A DNA stretch of 64,000 nucleotides from Bradyrhizobium campsiandrae (GTDB taxonomy: Bacteria > Pseudomonadota > Alphaproteobacteria > Rhizobiales > Xanthobacteraceae), in assembly GCF_014529705.1 (NCBI RefSeq), contig NZ_JAANIH010000026.1, positions 49,245 to 113,244 on the forward strand, read 5' to 3'. The translations under genes and the position numbers were made by a program. Below the pieces are notes generated by a model. The model did not search any database and had not been told where the DNA came from. It saw only the letters and a list, made by a program, of their open reading frames with translations. Shown here in pieces: positions 35,747 through 43,401 of the stretch. Within the stretch, counting starts at the first letter, position 1, and every line of letters begins with the position of its first letter.

Positions 35747-37033
35747 ATGGACGAACCCAAGCCGCTCATCAGCGCCTTCAGCAAGACCGCCAACTTCTCC
35801 ATCCACCAGGTCGACAATGTGTTCAGGGCCGCCGCGCAAGCCGCCGCCGTTCCCGCTGCCGTGCCTGTGACGCTGCCGCCCACGCTCGGGCCGCTGGCGG
35901 CCTTCACCGGCACCTTTACGGGACAGGGGTTCAACACGATCTTCCGGCCGGACAGCGCGACGACGCCGACGCAAATGCCGGGGCCGATCAACACCACCGA
36001 TCCGCCCGACAATGTGCTGGAGCTGAACCTCACCGACGAGACGCTCTCGTTCTCGAACAATCTCGGCGCGATCCCCAATCGCGGCTCGGGACCGCAGGCC
36101 GATGCCTTCCTCAACGGCGTGCCCTATCTGCAGACCATCAACGACGTGACCACGGGAACGCCCGTCGGCATCCACTTCGAGCCCGGCATCTGGCTTGCGG
36201 TGCCTGCGACCACCAATCCGCACGAACCGTTCACCCTCGCGCGCATGGCCTCGATCCCGCACGGCACGACGATCACCGCGCAAGGCGCCGCGCTACCGCC
36301 CGTCGCCGGCAAGCCTGTGATTGCGGCGATCGACATCACGCCGTTCTTCGGCGGCAATCCGGCCAACAAGTTCACCTTCCAGAATCAGACCGCGGCCAAC
36401 AAGACGACACGCAGGCTGCCGCAGGATCTCACCACGCTGATGGCCGCCGGCAGGCTGACGCAGGCCATGATCACCGATCCGAACACGGTGCTGCGCAACC
36501 AGATCGCGCATCAGACCATCAGCCAGACCATCATCATCGAGACCTCGACCAAGCCCGGCTCGCCGCTGTCGGGCGGCCCGTTGCCGGCGGTCGCTTCGCC
36601 GGGACCGCATCCGCCGGCGCCGAATTTCGCCGGCGGCACGGCGAACATCGCGTTTCTGCAAGGCGTGCCCGCACCGCCGCCGGGCGGCAATGGCGCCAAT
36701 GCCAATGCGTTCCAGATGGATGCGGTGTTCTGGATCGAGACCGTCATCTACGACATCGACGTGCCGCACATCGCGAGCGGAGAGCCGCCGATCATCCTCC
36801 AGCCGTTGCAGAAGGGCACCGTGCCGCTGGTGCCGAGCTTCGTCGCCACGCTTCCCTTCGTGCCGGGCAAGGCGTTTGCCGGCGGCCGCGTGCGGGTGGC
36901 GACGACGCAGATTCAGTATTCGCAGAAAGTCATGCTTGATTTCAACGGCCTGACCTGGCCGCACGTCTCCGTCGCCTCGCTGGTGCCGGCCGCCCCGGTG
37001 CCGATCCCGGAGCATCTGCTGCCGCTGACATGA
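35747..37033 (+). CDS. Large protein of unknown function, possible lipocalin/nitrobindin-like barrels
   Basis: A 428-residue soluble protein without signal peptide or membrane helices. It is rich in Pro, Gly and Thr and looks mostly beta. One repeated flavour, GPLAAFTGTFTGQGFNTIFRP, resembles the G-x-W-x-G-x-G opening strand of heme-binding nitrobindin-like barrels, and VIYDIDVPHIASGE and similar strands follow, so one or two barrels could be present. A GAGGAACG ribosome site precedes ATG. I know no experimentally studied relative. The ends are well supported by codon use. Confidence 0.62.
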   Translation: MDEPKPLISAFSKTANFSIHQVDNVFRAAAQAAAVPAAVPVTLPPTLGPLAAFTGTFTGQGFNTIFRPDSATTPTQMPGPINTTDPPDNVLELNLTDETLSFSNNLGAIPNRGSGPQADAFLNGVPYLQTINDVTTGTPVGIHFEPGIWLAVPATTNPHEPFTLARMASIPHGTTITAQGAALPPVAGKPVIAAIDITPFFGGNPANKFTFQNQTAANKTTRRLPQDLTTLMAAGRLTQAMITDPNTVLRNQIAHQTISQTIIIETSTKPGSPLSGGPLPAVASPGPHPPAPNFAGGTANIAFLQGVPAPPPGGNGANANAFQMDAVFWIETVIYDIDVPHIASGEPPIILQPLQKGTVPLVPSFVATLPFVPGKAFAGGRVRVATTQIQYSQKVMLDFNGLTWPHVSVASLVPAAPVPIPEHLLPLT

Positions 37034-37058
37034 GGGCGGCACGCCCCGCGTCGCCAAT

Positions 37059-38126
37059 TCAGCCGATGGCCTGAAGCTGCAGGGCGGGATAGTCGATATA
37101 GCCCTCGGCGCCGGACGCGTAGAAGGTCGCCGGCCGCGGCTCGTTCAACGGCGCGCCGGCGCGCAATCGCGCCGGCAGATCGGGATTTGCGATGAACGCC
37201 TTGCCGAATGCGACGGCATCGGCCCATCCAGCATCCAGCGCATCCTGCGCGGTTGTTGCGGTAAAGCCTTCGTTGGCGATGTAGACGCCGCCAAACGCCG
37301 CCTTCAGTTGCGGACCCAAGCTGTCGGCCGCGGCATGCTCGCGGACACAGAGGAAGGCGATTCTGCGGCGGCCGAGCTCGCGCGCGACATAGCCGAACGT
37401 TGCGGCGCGATCGGAATCGCCCATCGAGTGCACGTCGCCCCGCGGCGCCAGATGCATGGCGACGCGACCTGACCCCCAGACCTCGATGGCCGCATCGACC
37501 GCCTCGAGCATGAGACGCGCCCTGTTCTCGATCGATCCGCCATATTGATCGCTGCGCTGGTTCGATCCATCCTGAAGAAACTGATCGAGCAAATATCCAT
37601 TGGCGCCATGCAGCTCGACGCCATCGAAACCGGCCGCCTCGGCAAACTGCGCGGCCCTGCGGAAATCGGCAACGACGGCGGCGACCTCAGCGGCCGGCAG
37701 TGGCCGCGGCACGACAAAGGGACGTTCGGGACGCAGCAGGCTGACATGGCCCTTGGCCGCGAGCGGACTCGGTGCCACCGGCGCCTGTCCATTGTGAAAC
37801 TCCGGGTCGGAAATCCGGCCGACATGCCAGATCTGCATGAAGATGCGGCCGCCCGCCGCCTTCACCGCCCTGGTCACGTTTCGCCAGCCGTTGACATGCT
37901 CGTCCGCCCAGATGCCGGCGACGCCGCGATAGCCGACACCCTGCTGCGAGACTGGGACACCTTCGGAGATGATCAAGCCGGCGGACGCGCGCTGCGCGTA
38001 ATAATCGGCCATGATCGGGGTCGGAACCTTGTTCTGATCGGCGCGCAGGCGCGTCAGCGGCGCCATGATGACGCGGTTTGGCAGCGTCAGCTCGCCGATG
38101 GAAAGCGGATCGAACAAGGACGGCAT
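37059..38126 (-). CDS. Alkene reductase, Old Yellow Enzyme family (copy 2)
   Basis: A 355-residue FMN enzyme, clearly paralogous to the one at 4181-5308 but divergent. Typical motifs: APLTRLRAD, MQIWHVGR, LHGANGYLLDQFL, YGGSIENR and FGKAFIANPD. I start at MPSLFDPLSI, 20 nt after a GGAGAAG site, since the 10 preceding residues are not conserved in OYE proteins. A perfect 9-base inverted repeat 45 bp upstream is a good operator candidate. No regulator gene touches it, but a zinc-independent MDR oxidoreductase follows upstream on the same strand. Confidence 0.92.
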   Translation of the reverse strand: MPSLFDPLSIGELTLPNRVIMAPLTRLRADQNKVPTPIMADYYAQRASAGLIISEGVPVSQQGVGYRGVAGIWADEHVNGWRNVTRAVKAAGGRIFMQIWHVGRISDPEFHNGQAPVAPSPLAAKGHVSLLRPERPFVVPRPLPAAEVAAVVADFRRAAQFAEAAGFDGVELHGANGYLLDQFLQDGSNQRSDQYGGSIENRARLMLEAVDAAIEVWGSGRVAMHLAPRGDVHSMGDSDRAATFGYVARELGRRRIAFLCVREHAAADSLGPQLKAAFGGVYIANEGFTATTAQDALDAGWADAVAFGKAFIANPDLPARLRAGAPLNEPRPATFYASGAEGYIDYPALQLQAIG

Positions 38127-38170
38127 GGGATTCTTCTCCGGTGCTCGGGATGACAACGGCTCTGGTCAAG

Positions 38171-38194
38171 TTTCTATACCAATAAGTATAGAAA
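38171..38194. promoter_or_regulatory. Perfect inverted repeat TTTCTATAC-N6-GTATAGAAA, predicted operator
   Basis: Two 9-base arms pair perfectly around CAATAA in the 111-bp gap before the OYE copy 2 gene. It lies 45 bp before its start, so it would cover the promoter. The site differs from the TetR-type site at 39246, so a different regulator, perhaps HxlR- or MarR-like, is implied. Confidence 0.6.
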
Positions 38195-38237
38195 GTGATT
38201 TCAAAGGGCAGACCGCGTGAGGATTTTCGATCTCCAA

Positions 38238-39221
38238 TCAGGCGCGGTTCGGCGTGAAGATGACCTTGCCCTTGAAGTTGGCGGCGACGGCGAGCGCCTC
38301 GGAAAACCGCTCGAGGCCATAGGTCGCGGCGACCGGCGCCGTGAGCGCTCCCGACGTCACCAGCGTCGTCAGATGATCATACATCTTGCCCATGGTCTCG
38401 TCCGAGGCGGTCTTGAGCCAATGCACCAGCCAGAAGCCGCGCAGCGACACGTCGGCAAAAATCGCCCGCTGGCTCGAGCCGGAAAAGGGCTGCCCGCTCA
38501 TGGCGCTATAGACCACCACCACGCCCTTCGGCGCGAGGCAGTTCATCAGATTCAGGGTCGATGCGCCGCCCACCATGTCGAGCGCCAGAGGGATCGCGGC
38601 TCCCCCTGTCTCGCCGGCGACGCGCTTGGCGAGGTCCGGACCGTCGACGAGCACCACATCCGCTCCCAGTGCGCGCAGCTCCGGCACCAATTCCTCGCGC
38701 CTGACCACGTTGACCAGCTTCAATCCCAGCGATTTCGCCACCGCGATGACCGCGCGCCCCGTTGCCGAATTGGCGCCATTCTGAATCACCCAACCACCGT
38801 TCGGGACCTTCACCATATCTGTCAGCATCAGATACGCCGTCGCGGGATTGACGCCGACCATCGCGAGTTGCTGAACATCGGCCTGCAACGACAAGGGCCG
38901 CTGCCATGTCGCGGTGAACTTCACCCGCTCGGTCCAGGTCGGTACCATCAGCGGTATCAAGGTTCGGTCGCCTTCCTTCAGGTTCTTGACGTTCGCACCG
39001 GCCGCAACGACGCGGCCGACGCCCTCGATCCCCAGGGTGGCCGGCAATGGCGGCAGGAATCCGTAGCGTCCGGCCGTGATCATGAGGTCGGTGGCGTTGA
39101 CGGGAGCGGCCTCGACGGCGACCACGACTTCATCAGGGCCGGGAGAGCCCACATCGGCGATTTCATTGAGCTTCACCGCGTCCACCGGCTTTCCAAACGC
39201 CACGACCTGAACCGCCTTCAT
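38238..39221 (-). CDS. MDR-family oxidoreductase (quinone/enoyl reductase-like)
   Basis: A 327-residue medium-chain dehydrogenase/reductase with no zinc ligands visible, which makes it a quinone-oxidoreductase or MECR (trans-2-enoyl-CoA reductase)-like enzyme. The N-terminal catalytic domain (VNATDLMITAGRYG, LGIEGVGRVVAAG) and a Rossmann domain with VIQNGANSATGRAVIAVAK are visible. It is read away from a TetR gene across a 16-base palindrome, its probable control site. Cofactor is likely NADPH. The substrate is not readable. Confidence 0.88.
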   Translation of the reverse strand: MKAVQVVAFGKPVDAVKLNEIADVGSPGPDEVVVAVEAAPVNATDLMITAGRYGFLPPLPATLGIEGVGRVVAAGANVKNLKEGDRTLIPLMVPTWTERVKFTATWQRPLSLQADVQQLAMVGVNPATAYLMLTDMVKVPNGGWVIQNGANSATGRAVIAVAKSLGLKLVNVVRREELVPELRALGADVVLVDGPDLAKRVAGETGGAAIPLALDMVGGASTLNLMNCLAPKGVVVVYSAMSGQPFSGSSQRAIFADVSLRGFWLVHWLKTASDETMGKMYDHLTTLVTSGALTAPVAATYGLERFSEALAVAANFKGKVIFTPNRA

Positions 39222-39245
39222 CGGCCGTCCTCCTTTGCTCCGTTA

Positions 39246-39261
39246 TGTACTCTGTAGTACA
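39246..39261. promoter_or_regulatory. Predicted TetR operator TGTACT-N4-AGTACA
   Basis: A perfect 6-base inverted repeat with a 4-base spacer lies between the divergent MDR (start 39221) and TetR (start 39354) genes, 25 bp from the MDR start. The position and symmetry fit a TetR-family site repressing the oxidoreductase. Confidence 0.6.
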
Positions 39262-39353
39262 CAATTGGACGAAGGTCAACGAAGGCGCCGATCGGGCCGG
39301 TCACGTCTCCTTGAGGACTTAACATCGGCCGCTGGAATGCATAAAAAGGCTGG

Positions 39354-39929
39354 ATGGCAAGACCACGCAGTTTCGATCCCGACGACGTGCTCGAAGTCGC
39401 GCGCGAGGTTTTCTTGCGCAAGGGCTATCAGGCGGCGTCGCTCGACGAGATCACCGCGGCGAGCGGCATCGCCAAGCCGAGCCTCTATGCCGCGTTCGGT
39501 GACAAGCACGCGTTGTTCCTGCGCGTGCTCGATCGCTATCACGACGGTATCCTCGGCTGGGCGGAGCGCGTCCTGGCCCAGCCCGGCCCGGCCCGCGACG
39601 CGATCAGGCAGTGGCTCACCGGGTTCGTGCCGTATTGCTCGGGCGCAAAGGGCGCGCGGGGCTGCCTGTCGATCAATGCGGCAACCGACGGCTCGCTCGA
39701 TCAAGCCGAGATCCGCAAGAGCATCGAGCGCTATAATCGACGGCTCGAGCAGTTGCTGCGCGCGCGCCTCAACGCCGACCGGGCCCAATTCAAGAAGGGC
39801 TTCGATCCCGATCTCACCGCGCACACGGTCATGGTGGTGCACACGGGATTGATGACGCTCGCGCATCAGGGGTCCGATGCGAAGCAGGTGCAGGCGGTGA
39901 TCGACCAGGTGATGACGCTGCTGGCCTGA
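39354..39929 (+). CDS. TetR/AcrR family regulator (of the MDR gene)
   Basis: A 191-residue repressor. The N-terminal DNA-binding domain (residues 5-55) is ARPRSFDPDDVLEVAREVF... with the recognition stretch SGIAKPSLYAAFGDK. The C-terminal domain (GARGCLSINAATDG) is typical of the regulators that control quinone or aldehyde reductases. It is divergent from the MDR gene with a palindrome between them. The ligand is unknown, presumably an electrophile. Confidence 0.9.
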   Translation: MARPRSFDPDDVLEVAREVFLRKGYQAASLDEITAASGIAKPSLYAAFGDKHALFLRVLDRYHDGILGWAERVLAQPGPARDAIRQWLTGFVPYCSGAKGARGCLSINAATDGSLDQAEIRKSIERYNRRLEQLLRARLNADRAQFKKGFDPDLTAHTVMVVHTGLMTLAHQGSDAKQVQAVIDQVMTLLA

Positions 39930-39968
39930 AGCGGAATGGCTTGCAAGGCCGTAGCTCGCCTGCACGAC

Positions 39969-40196
39969 TCAATGCTTGAGCCGGCGCAACGCCCTGCCCC
40001 TGTGGAGCGCGACGTGATCGGTCTTGTCGCTCTTGATCTCGTATTGCGGATCGTCCGCGGTCGCGTGATGCGTGTAGCCCTTGTAGTCGACGTCCTTGGT
40101 GTGGACACGCAGGATATGGCCGCGGACGCGGCCGGCCTCGGAATTCCAGCTGACGTGATCGCCGCGGTGGAAGGGTTTTGCGCAGGCTTTGGGCAT
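39969..40196 (-). CDS. DUF2945 / TUDOR-like small protein
   Basis: A 75-residue basic protein. FHRGDHVSWNSEAGRVRG followed by a strand ILRVHT and a lysine-rich C-terminus fits the HVA1/TUDOR-like DUF2945 family, whose bacterial role is unknown. It ends near the TetR stop (about 40 bp, tail-to-tail). No clear ribosome site; the length agrees with the family. Confidence 0.78.
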   Translation of the reverse strand: MPKACAKPFHRGDHVSWNSEAGRVRGHILRVHTKDVDYKGYTHHATADDPQYEIKSDKTDHVALHRGRALRRLKH

Positions 40197-40339
40197 CGCG
40201 GAACAATGCCGGAATGTGCGGGCGTGTTCCAGAACAGCGGAGAATGACGCGCCAGTCCGTCTACGCTCTGCGAGCTACGCTGGACACGCTTCGCCTTTAT
40301 TGGGCGTGGCTGCGCCACGCGAAGCCTTTTGGCGAAGCG

Positions 40340-40414
40340 TGGTGGGCACGACAGGGATCGAACCTGTGACCCCTACCATGTCAAGGTAGTGCTCTCCCGC
40401 TGAGCTACGTGCCC
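40340..40414 (-). tRNA. tRNA-Val (anticodon GAC)
   Basis: A full cloverleaf on the minus strand: acceptor GGGCACG/CGTGCCC, D-arm GCTC...GAGC, anticodon stem CTACC/GGTAG with loop TTGACAT (GAC at 40380-40382), and T-arm ACAGG-TTCGATC-CCTGT. The CCA tail is encoded (40340-40342). 72 nt plus CCA. It lies downstream of cpdR, same strand. Confidence 0.97.
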
Positions 40415-40488
40415 TAAAGTCCACTTCCGTCGGGTGGGGTCCCTATAACGGCTCAGCGGACCGTGCGCAAGGACGGAACAAGGCCGAT

Positions 40489-40848
40489 TTAGGCCGCCAG
40501 CATCTTGTTCACTTCGCTCACCAATTCACGCAGGTGAACGGGCTTCGACAGCACCTTGGCATTCTTGGGGGCGTCCGAATCCGAGTTCAGAGCGACTGCG
40601 GCAAAGCCGGTGATGAACATGATCTTGATGTCGGGGTCGAGTTCCGAAGCCCGCCGCGCGAGCTCGATGCCGTCCATCTCCGGCATCACGATGTCGGTCA
40701 GGAGCATCTCGAACGGCTCTTCCCGCAGGCGCTGATAGGCGGCCATGCCATTGTCGTGGGACGAGACCTGAAAACCGGCGTTTTCCAGCGCCTTGACCAG
40801 GAAACGGCGCATGTCGTTGTCGTCTTCGGCGAGCAGGATCTTTGGCAT
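40489..40848 (-). CDS. cpdR: CpdR single-domain response regulator
   Basis: A 119-residue receiver with no output domain. Phospho-acceptor Asp52 (LLTDIVMPEMDG), the acidic pair near the N-terminus (LAEDDNDM) and Lys in VLSKPVHLRELV are in place. Its C-terminus (VSEVNKMLAA) matches CpdR proteins of alphaproteobacteria. CpdR, when unphosphorylated, steers the ClpXP protease to cell-cycle substrates; CckA-ChpT phosphorylate it. The gene is divergent from an N-formylglutamate amidohydrolase, an arrangement I remember from rhizobia. Confidence 0.9.
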   Translation of the reverse strand: MPKILLAEDDNDMRRFLVKALENAGFQVSSHDNGMAAYQRLREEPFEMLLTDIVMPEMDGIELARRASELDPDIKIMFITGFAAVALNSDSDAPKNAKVLSKPVHLRELVSEVNKMLAA

Positions 40849-41179
40849 GGCAGGAACGTCGAATCCCCAGAGGACAGGCAGAGGTCACTTAGCCCGACAG
40901 AGGGTAAATTTGGGGTGAAAATCTTAACCCTGGGCCGGTCGCGCAGCCGTGGTGTTGTGAACCCGAACGGCTGGCGAATCAATCGGGCCGCAGCCGGGCA
41001 TCCCCGCCTGCCTGCCCACACGGTTAAGACATGTTCCAGCGCCGATCACGCTTTTTCGCTTGGCAGAATGGTTGTGATTCCGGACAATGACGACGACATA
41101 AGAGCCGCTCGACCGGCCGAATCATTCGATCCGGACTCCGTGCCGGGTGACGCGGCGTGAAGGGACGAAGCCTGAGAAG

Positions 41180-42070
41180 ATGACCCGGATTGACGGCGAG
41201 GTGTCGCCAGCCTTCGAGATCGTGGAGCCCGCCGAGTGGCGGGCGCCTGTTATCTTCAACTCGCCCCATTCCGGCTCGACCTATCCGGAGGAATTCCTGA
41301 GCGCATCGCGGATCGACCTGCCGCAATTGCGCCGGTCCGAAGATTCCTTCATGGACGAGCTGATCGGCCATCTCAGCGCGCGCGGCTTTCCGACCGTACG
41401 GGTCAACTTTCCGCGCTCCTTCGTCGACGTCAACAGAGAGCCCTATGAGCTCGACCCCCGCATGTTCACCGGCCGCCTGCCCAGCTTTGCCAACACGCGC
41501 TCGATGCGGGTCGCGGGCGGCCTCGGCACCATTCCCCGCGTGGTCGGCGACGGCCAGGAGATCTATCGCGACCGCATCGCGGTCGACGAGGCGCTGACGC
41601 GGATCGAGACGCTGTACAAGCCCTATCATCGCGCGCTGCGCCGGCTGATCAACAAGGTGCACCAGATGTTCGGCACCGTGGTGCTGGTCGACTGCCATTC
41701 GATGCCGTCGGTCGGGATCTCCAGGGACGAGCCGCGCCGGCCCGACGTCGTGATCGGCGACCGCTACGGCACCAGCTGCACGCCGCTGCTGCCCGACCGG
41801 GTCGAGGAAACCATGACCGGCCTCGGCTATTCGACCGGCCGCAACAAGCCCTATGCCGGCGGCTTCATTACCGAGCATTACGGCAACCCGGCGAGCGGCC
41901 TGCATGCCGTGCAGCTCGAGCTCAACCGCGCGATCTACATGGACGAACGGCGTCGGGAGCGCGGCCCTCGTTTTGCGCAAGTGGCGAGCGACTTCGGTAT
42001 CCTCGCGGACGTGCTGGCGACGACGATCCCGTTCGGCGATCTCGGCCCGTTCCAGGCCGCGGCGGAATAG
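41180..42070 (+). CDS. N-formylglutamate amidohydrolase
   Basis: A 296-residue enzyme that cleaves N-formylglutamate (a histidine-degradation end product) to glutamate and formate. The signature FNSPHSGSTYPEEF is present, and the later metal or acid motifs (VDCHSMPS, ITEHYGNP) follow in order. I start at MTRIDGEVSP; a GTG 33 bp earlier is possible. It sits opposite cpdR and upstream of the antisense sRNA and the HisN-like phosphatase. Hut genes are absent from the window. Confidence 0.9.
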   Translation: MTRIDGEVSPAFEIVEPAEWRAPVIFNSPHSGSTYPEEFLSASRIDLPQLRRSEDSFMDELIGHLSARGFPTVRVNFPRSFVDVNREPYELDPRMFTGRLPSFANTRSMRVAGGLGTIPRVVGDGQEIYRDRIAVDEALTRIETLYKPYHRALRRLINKVHQMFGTVVLVDCHSMPSVGISRDEPRRPDVVIGDRYGTSCTPLLPDRVEETMTGLGYSTGRNKPYAGGFITEHYGNPASGLHAVQLELNRAIYMDERRRERGPRFAQVASDFGILADVLATTIPFGDLGPFQAAAE

Positions 42071-42170
42071 ACGACAGCTTTTCTTCGAACGGCCTGGTTG
42101 CGCCCGGCTGGCGCGGACGCGTTTTCGAATCCCGCCAACACGCGCGTGAAACTGAAACAGAGGCCCAAAG

Positions 42171-42203
42171 AAAAAAGGGCCGCTTCTGATGAAGAAGCGG
42201 CCC
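42171..42203 (-). terminator. Intrinsic terminator of the mmgR-type sRNA
   Basis: GGGCCGCTTCT-GATGA-AGAAGCGGCCC (42177-42203) is a perfect 11-bp stem with a 5-nt loop. On the minus strand it is followed by TTTTTT (42176-42171). On the plus strand there is no T tract, so it works leftward. Confidence 0.88.
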
Positions 42204-42261
42204 AAGTCTAGGGAGGAAACGCCCAAGGAGGGCAGCGGTAACGCGAGAAGCGCTACCGCAC
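42171..42261 (-). ncRNA. mmgR: mmgR/suhB-type (alpha-r8) small RNA
   Basis: Read leftward, a transcript of about 90 nt beginning near 42261 has a small hairpin GCCC-TCCTT-GGGC, the single-stranded motif UUUCCUCCCU, and then a terminator. This 10-mer is, as I remember it, the conserved loop of mmgR RNAs, which in rhizobia lie upstream of suhB-like phosphatase genes. Here such a gene starts at 42597. The order loop-terminator, size and context all agree. It is antisense-oriented relative to that gene, so it is a free sRNA, not its leader. Confidence 0.75.
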
Positions 42262-42267
42262 CGCAAC

Positions 42268-42297
42268 AATATGCGGCCGCGCCGCACAAAGCGCAAG
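42268..42297 (-). promoter_or_regulatory. Predicted promoter of the mmgR-type sRNA
   Basis: On the minus strand CTTGCG (42297-42292), an 18-base spacer and CATATT (42273-42268) approximate an alphaproteobacterial sigma-70 promoter (CTTGAC/CTATAT). They predict a start near 42261. Confidence 0.5.
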
Positions 42298-42596
42298 GGC
42301 TTTTGAGCCATTTCCCATGCAAAAATACATGGCTCATTTGCTTCCAGCGAAATCCAGATTCAGTTTCTTTGATAAGGAATTTCAATGGGTTGATAGTCAT
42401 TTGCATACGAACAAGGCATACAAGGAACTAAGTTCTCAACACGGTGATCGATATTTGACCAGCGGATGGCTCGGACACTCGAGTGCTTGGGCGGATCCAA
42501 AATACCAGGGTGCAAATCAACACAGCGCTGCACGCGAGAGCCGATTTGAGCTAGGCAGATGCGAGCTTCACCCCACTTTCGTTTTGAGGATGCACC
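42298..42596. other. Intergenic region with an inverted repeat
   Basis: About 300 bp without a gene. TGAGCCAT (42304-42311) and ATGGCTCA (42329-42336) form an 8-base inverted repeat with a nested CCATG/CATGG. Further right the sequence is AT-rich and probably holds the phosphatase promoter. Its function is unknown. Confidence 0.5.
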
Positions 42597-43379
42597 GTGA
42601 CGGTGATCGACTTCTCAGCCTTCATCGGACGGCTCGCCACCGCCTCCGGCGAGACCATCCTGCCGTTCTTCCGCACCTCGCTGTCGATCGACGACAAAAG
42701 CAAGACCAAGGATTTCGACCCCGTCACGGAAGCCGACCGCGCCGCGGAGGCCGTGATGCGGCGGCTGATCAAGGCGAGCTTCCCCCAGCACGGCATCGTC
42801 GGTGAGGAATTCGGCAATGAGCGCGAGGACGCCGACTACGTCTGGGTGCTCGACCCCATCGACGGGACGAAATCCTTCATCGGCGGCTTTCCGATCTGGG
42901 GCACGCTGATCGCGCTGCTGCACAAGGGCACGCCGGTCTACGGCATGATGCACCAGCCCTTCATCGGCGAGCGCTTCTCCGGCGACAACGGTTCGGCCAC
43001 CTATAAAGGCCCCACCAGTGAGCGCCGGCTCCAGGTCCGCCGCTGCGCCTCGCTGTCGGAGGCGACGACCTACACCACCTCACCGCTGCTGATGAACGAG
43101 CGCGACCGCGCCATTTTCGGCCGGATCGAGCAGGGCGCGCGGCTGTCGCGCTATGGCGGCGATTGCTATTCCTATTGCATGCTCGCGGCCGGCCATGTCG
43201 ATCTCGTGGTCGAGACCGAACTGAAGCCCTACGACATCGCCGCGCTGATCCCGATCGTGACCGGCGCCGGCGGCGTCGTCACCACCTGGGAAGGCAAGCC
43301 GGCCCAGGGCGGCGGCCGCATCGTTGCGGCGGGCGATGCCAGGGTTCATGAAGAGGCGCTGAAACTGCTGAACCAATAA
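42597..43379 (+). CDS. hisN: Inositol-monophosphatase family phosphatase, HisN/SuhB-like
   Basis: A 260-residue Mg-dependent phosphatase. It has the family motifs WVLDPIDGTKSFIGG and ELKPYDIAAL, and the segment YGGDCYSYCMLAAGHVDLVVE found in HisN-type histidinol-phosphate phosphatases. It starts at GTG with GAGGA 6 bases before it. It lies downstream of a convergent sRNA of mmgR/suhB type, the reason the RNA family carries the suhB name. HisN (histidine synthesis) is more likely than inositol phosphatase, but the families overlap. Confidence 0.82.
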   Translation: MTVIDFSAFIGRLATASGETILPFFRTSLSIDDKSKTKDFDPVTEADRAAEAVMRRLIKASFPQHGIVGEEFGNEREDADYVWVLDPIDGTKSFIGGFPIWGTLIALLHKGTPVYGMMHQPFIGERFSGDNGSATYKGPTSERRLQVRRCASLSEATTYTTSPLLMNERDRAIFGRIEQGARLSRYGGDCYSYCMLAAGHVDLVVETELKPYDIAALIPIVTGAGGVVTTWEGKPAQGGGRIVAAGDARVHEEALKLLNQ

Positions 43380-43401
43380 CAAACGCGAGCGGGAGGCTTG
43401 C

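Noticed and set aside
40340..40414. tRNA-Val as an integration site of a genomic island
   Set aside because: No integrase gene or duplicated tRNA end was found on either side.
40905..41040. TTAACC and GGTTAAG near cpdR as a CtrA site
   Set aside because: Half-sites only; no TTAA-N7-TTAA pair, so binding cannot be claimed.
41024..42406. 460-codon minus-strand frame over the amidohydrolase and sRNA region
   Set aside because: Antisense to a clear N-formylglutamate amidohydrolase; the intergenic end is better explained by an sRNA and its terminator.
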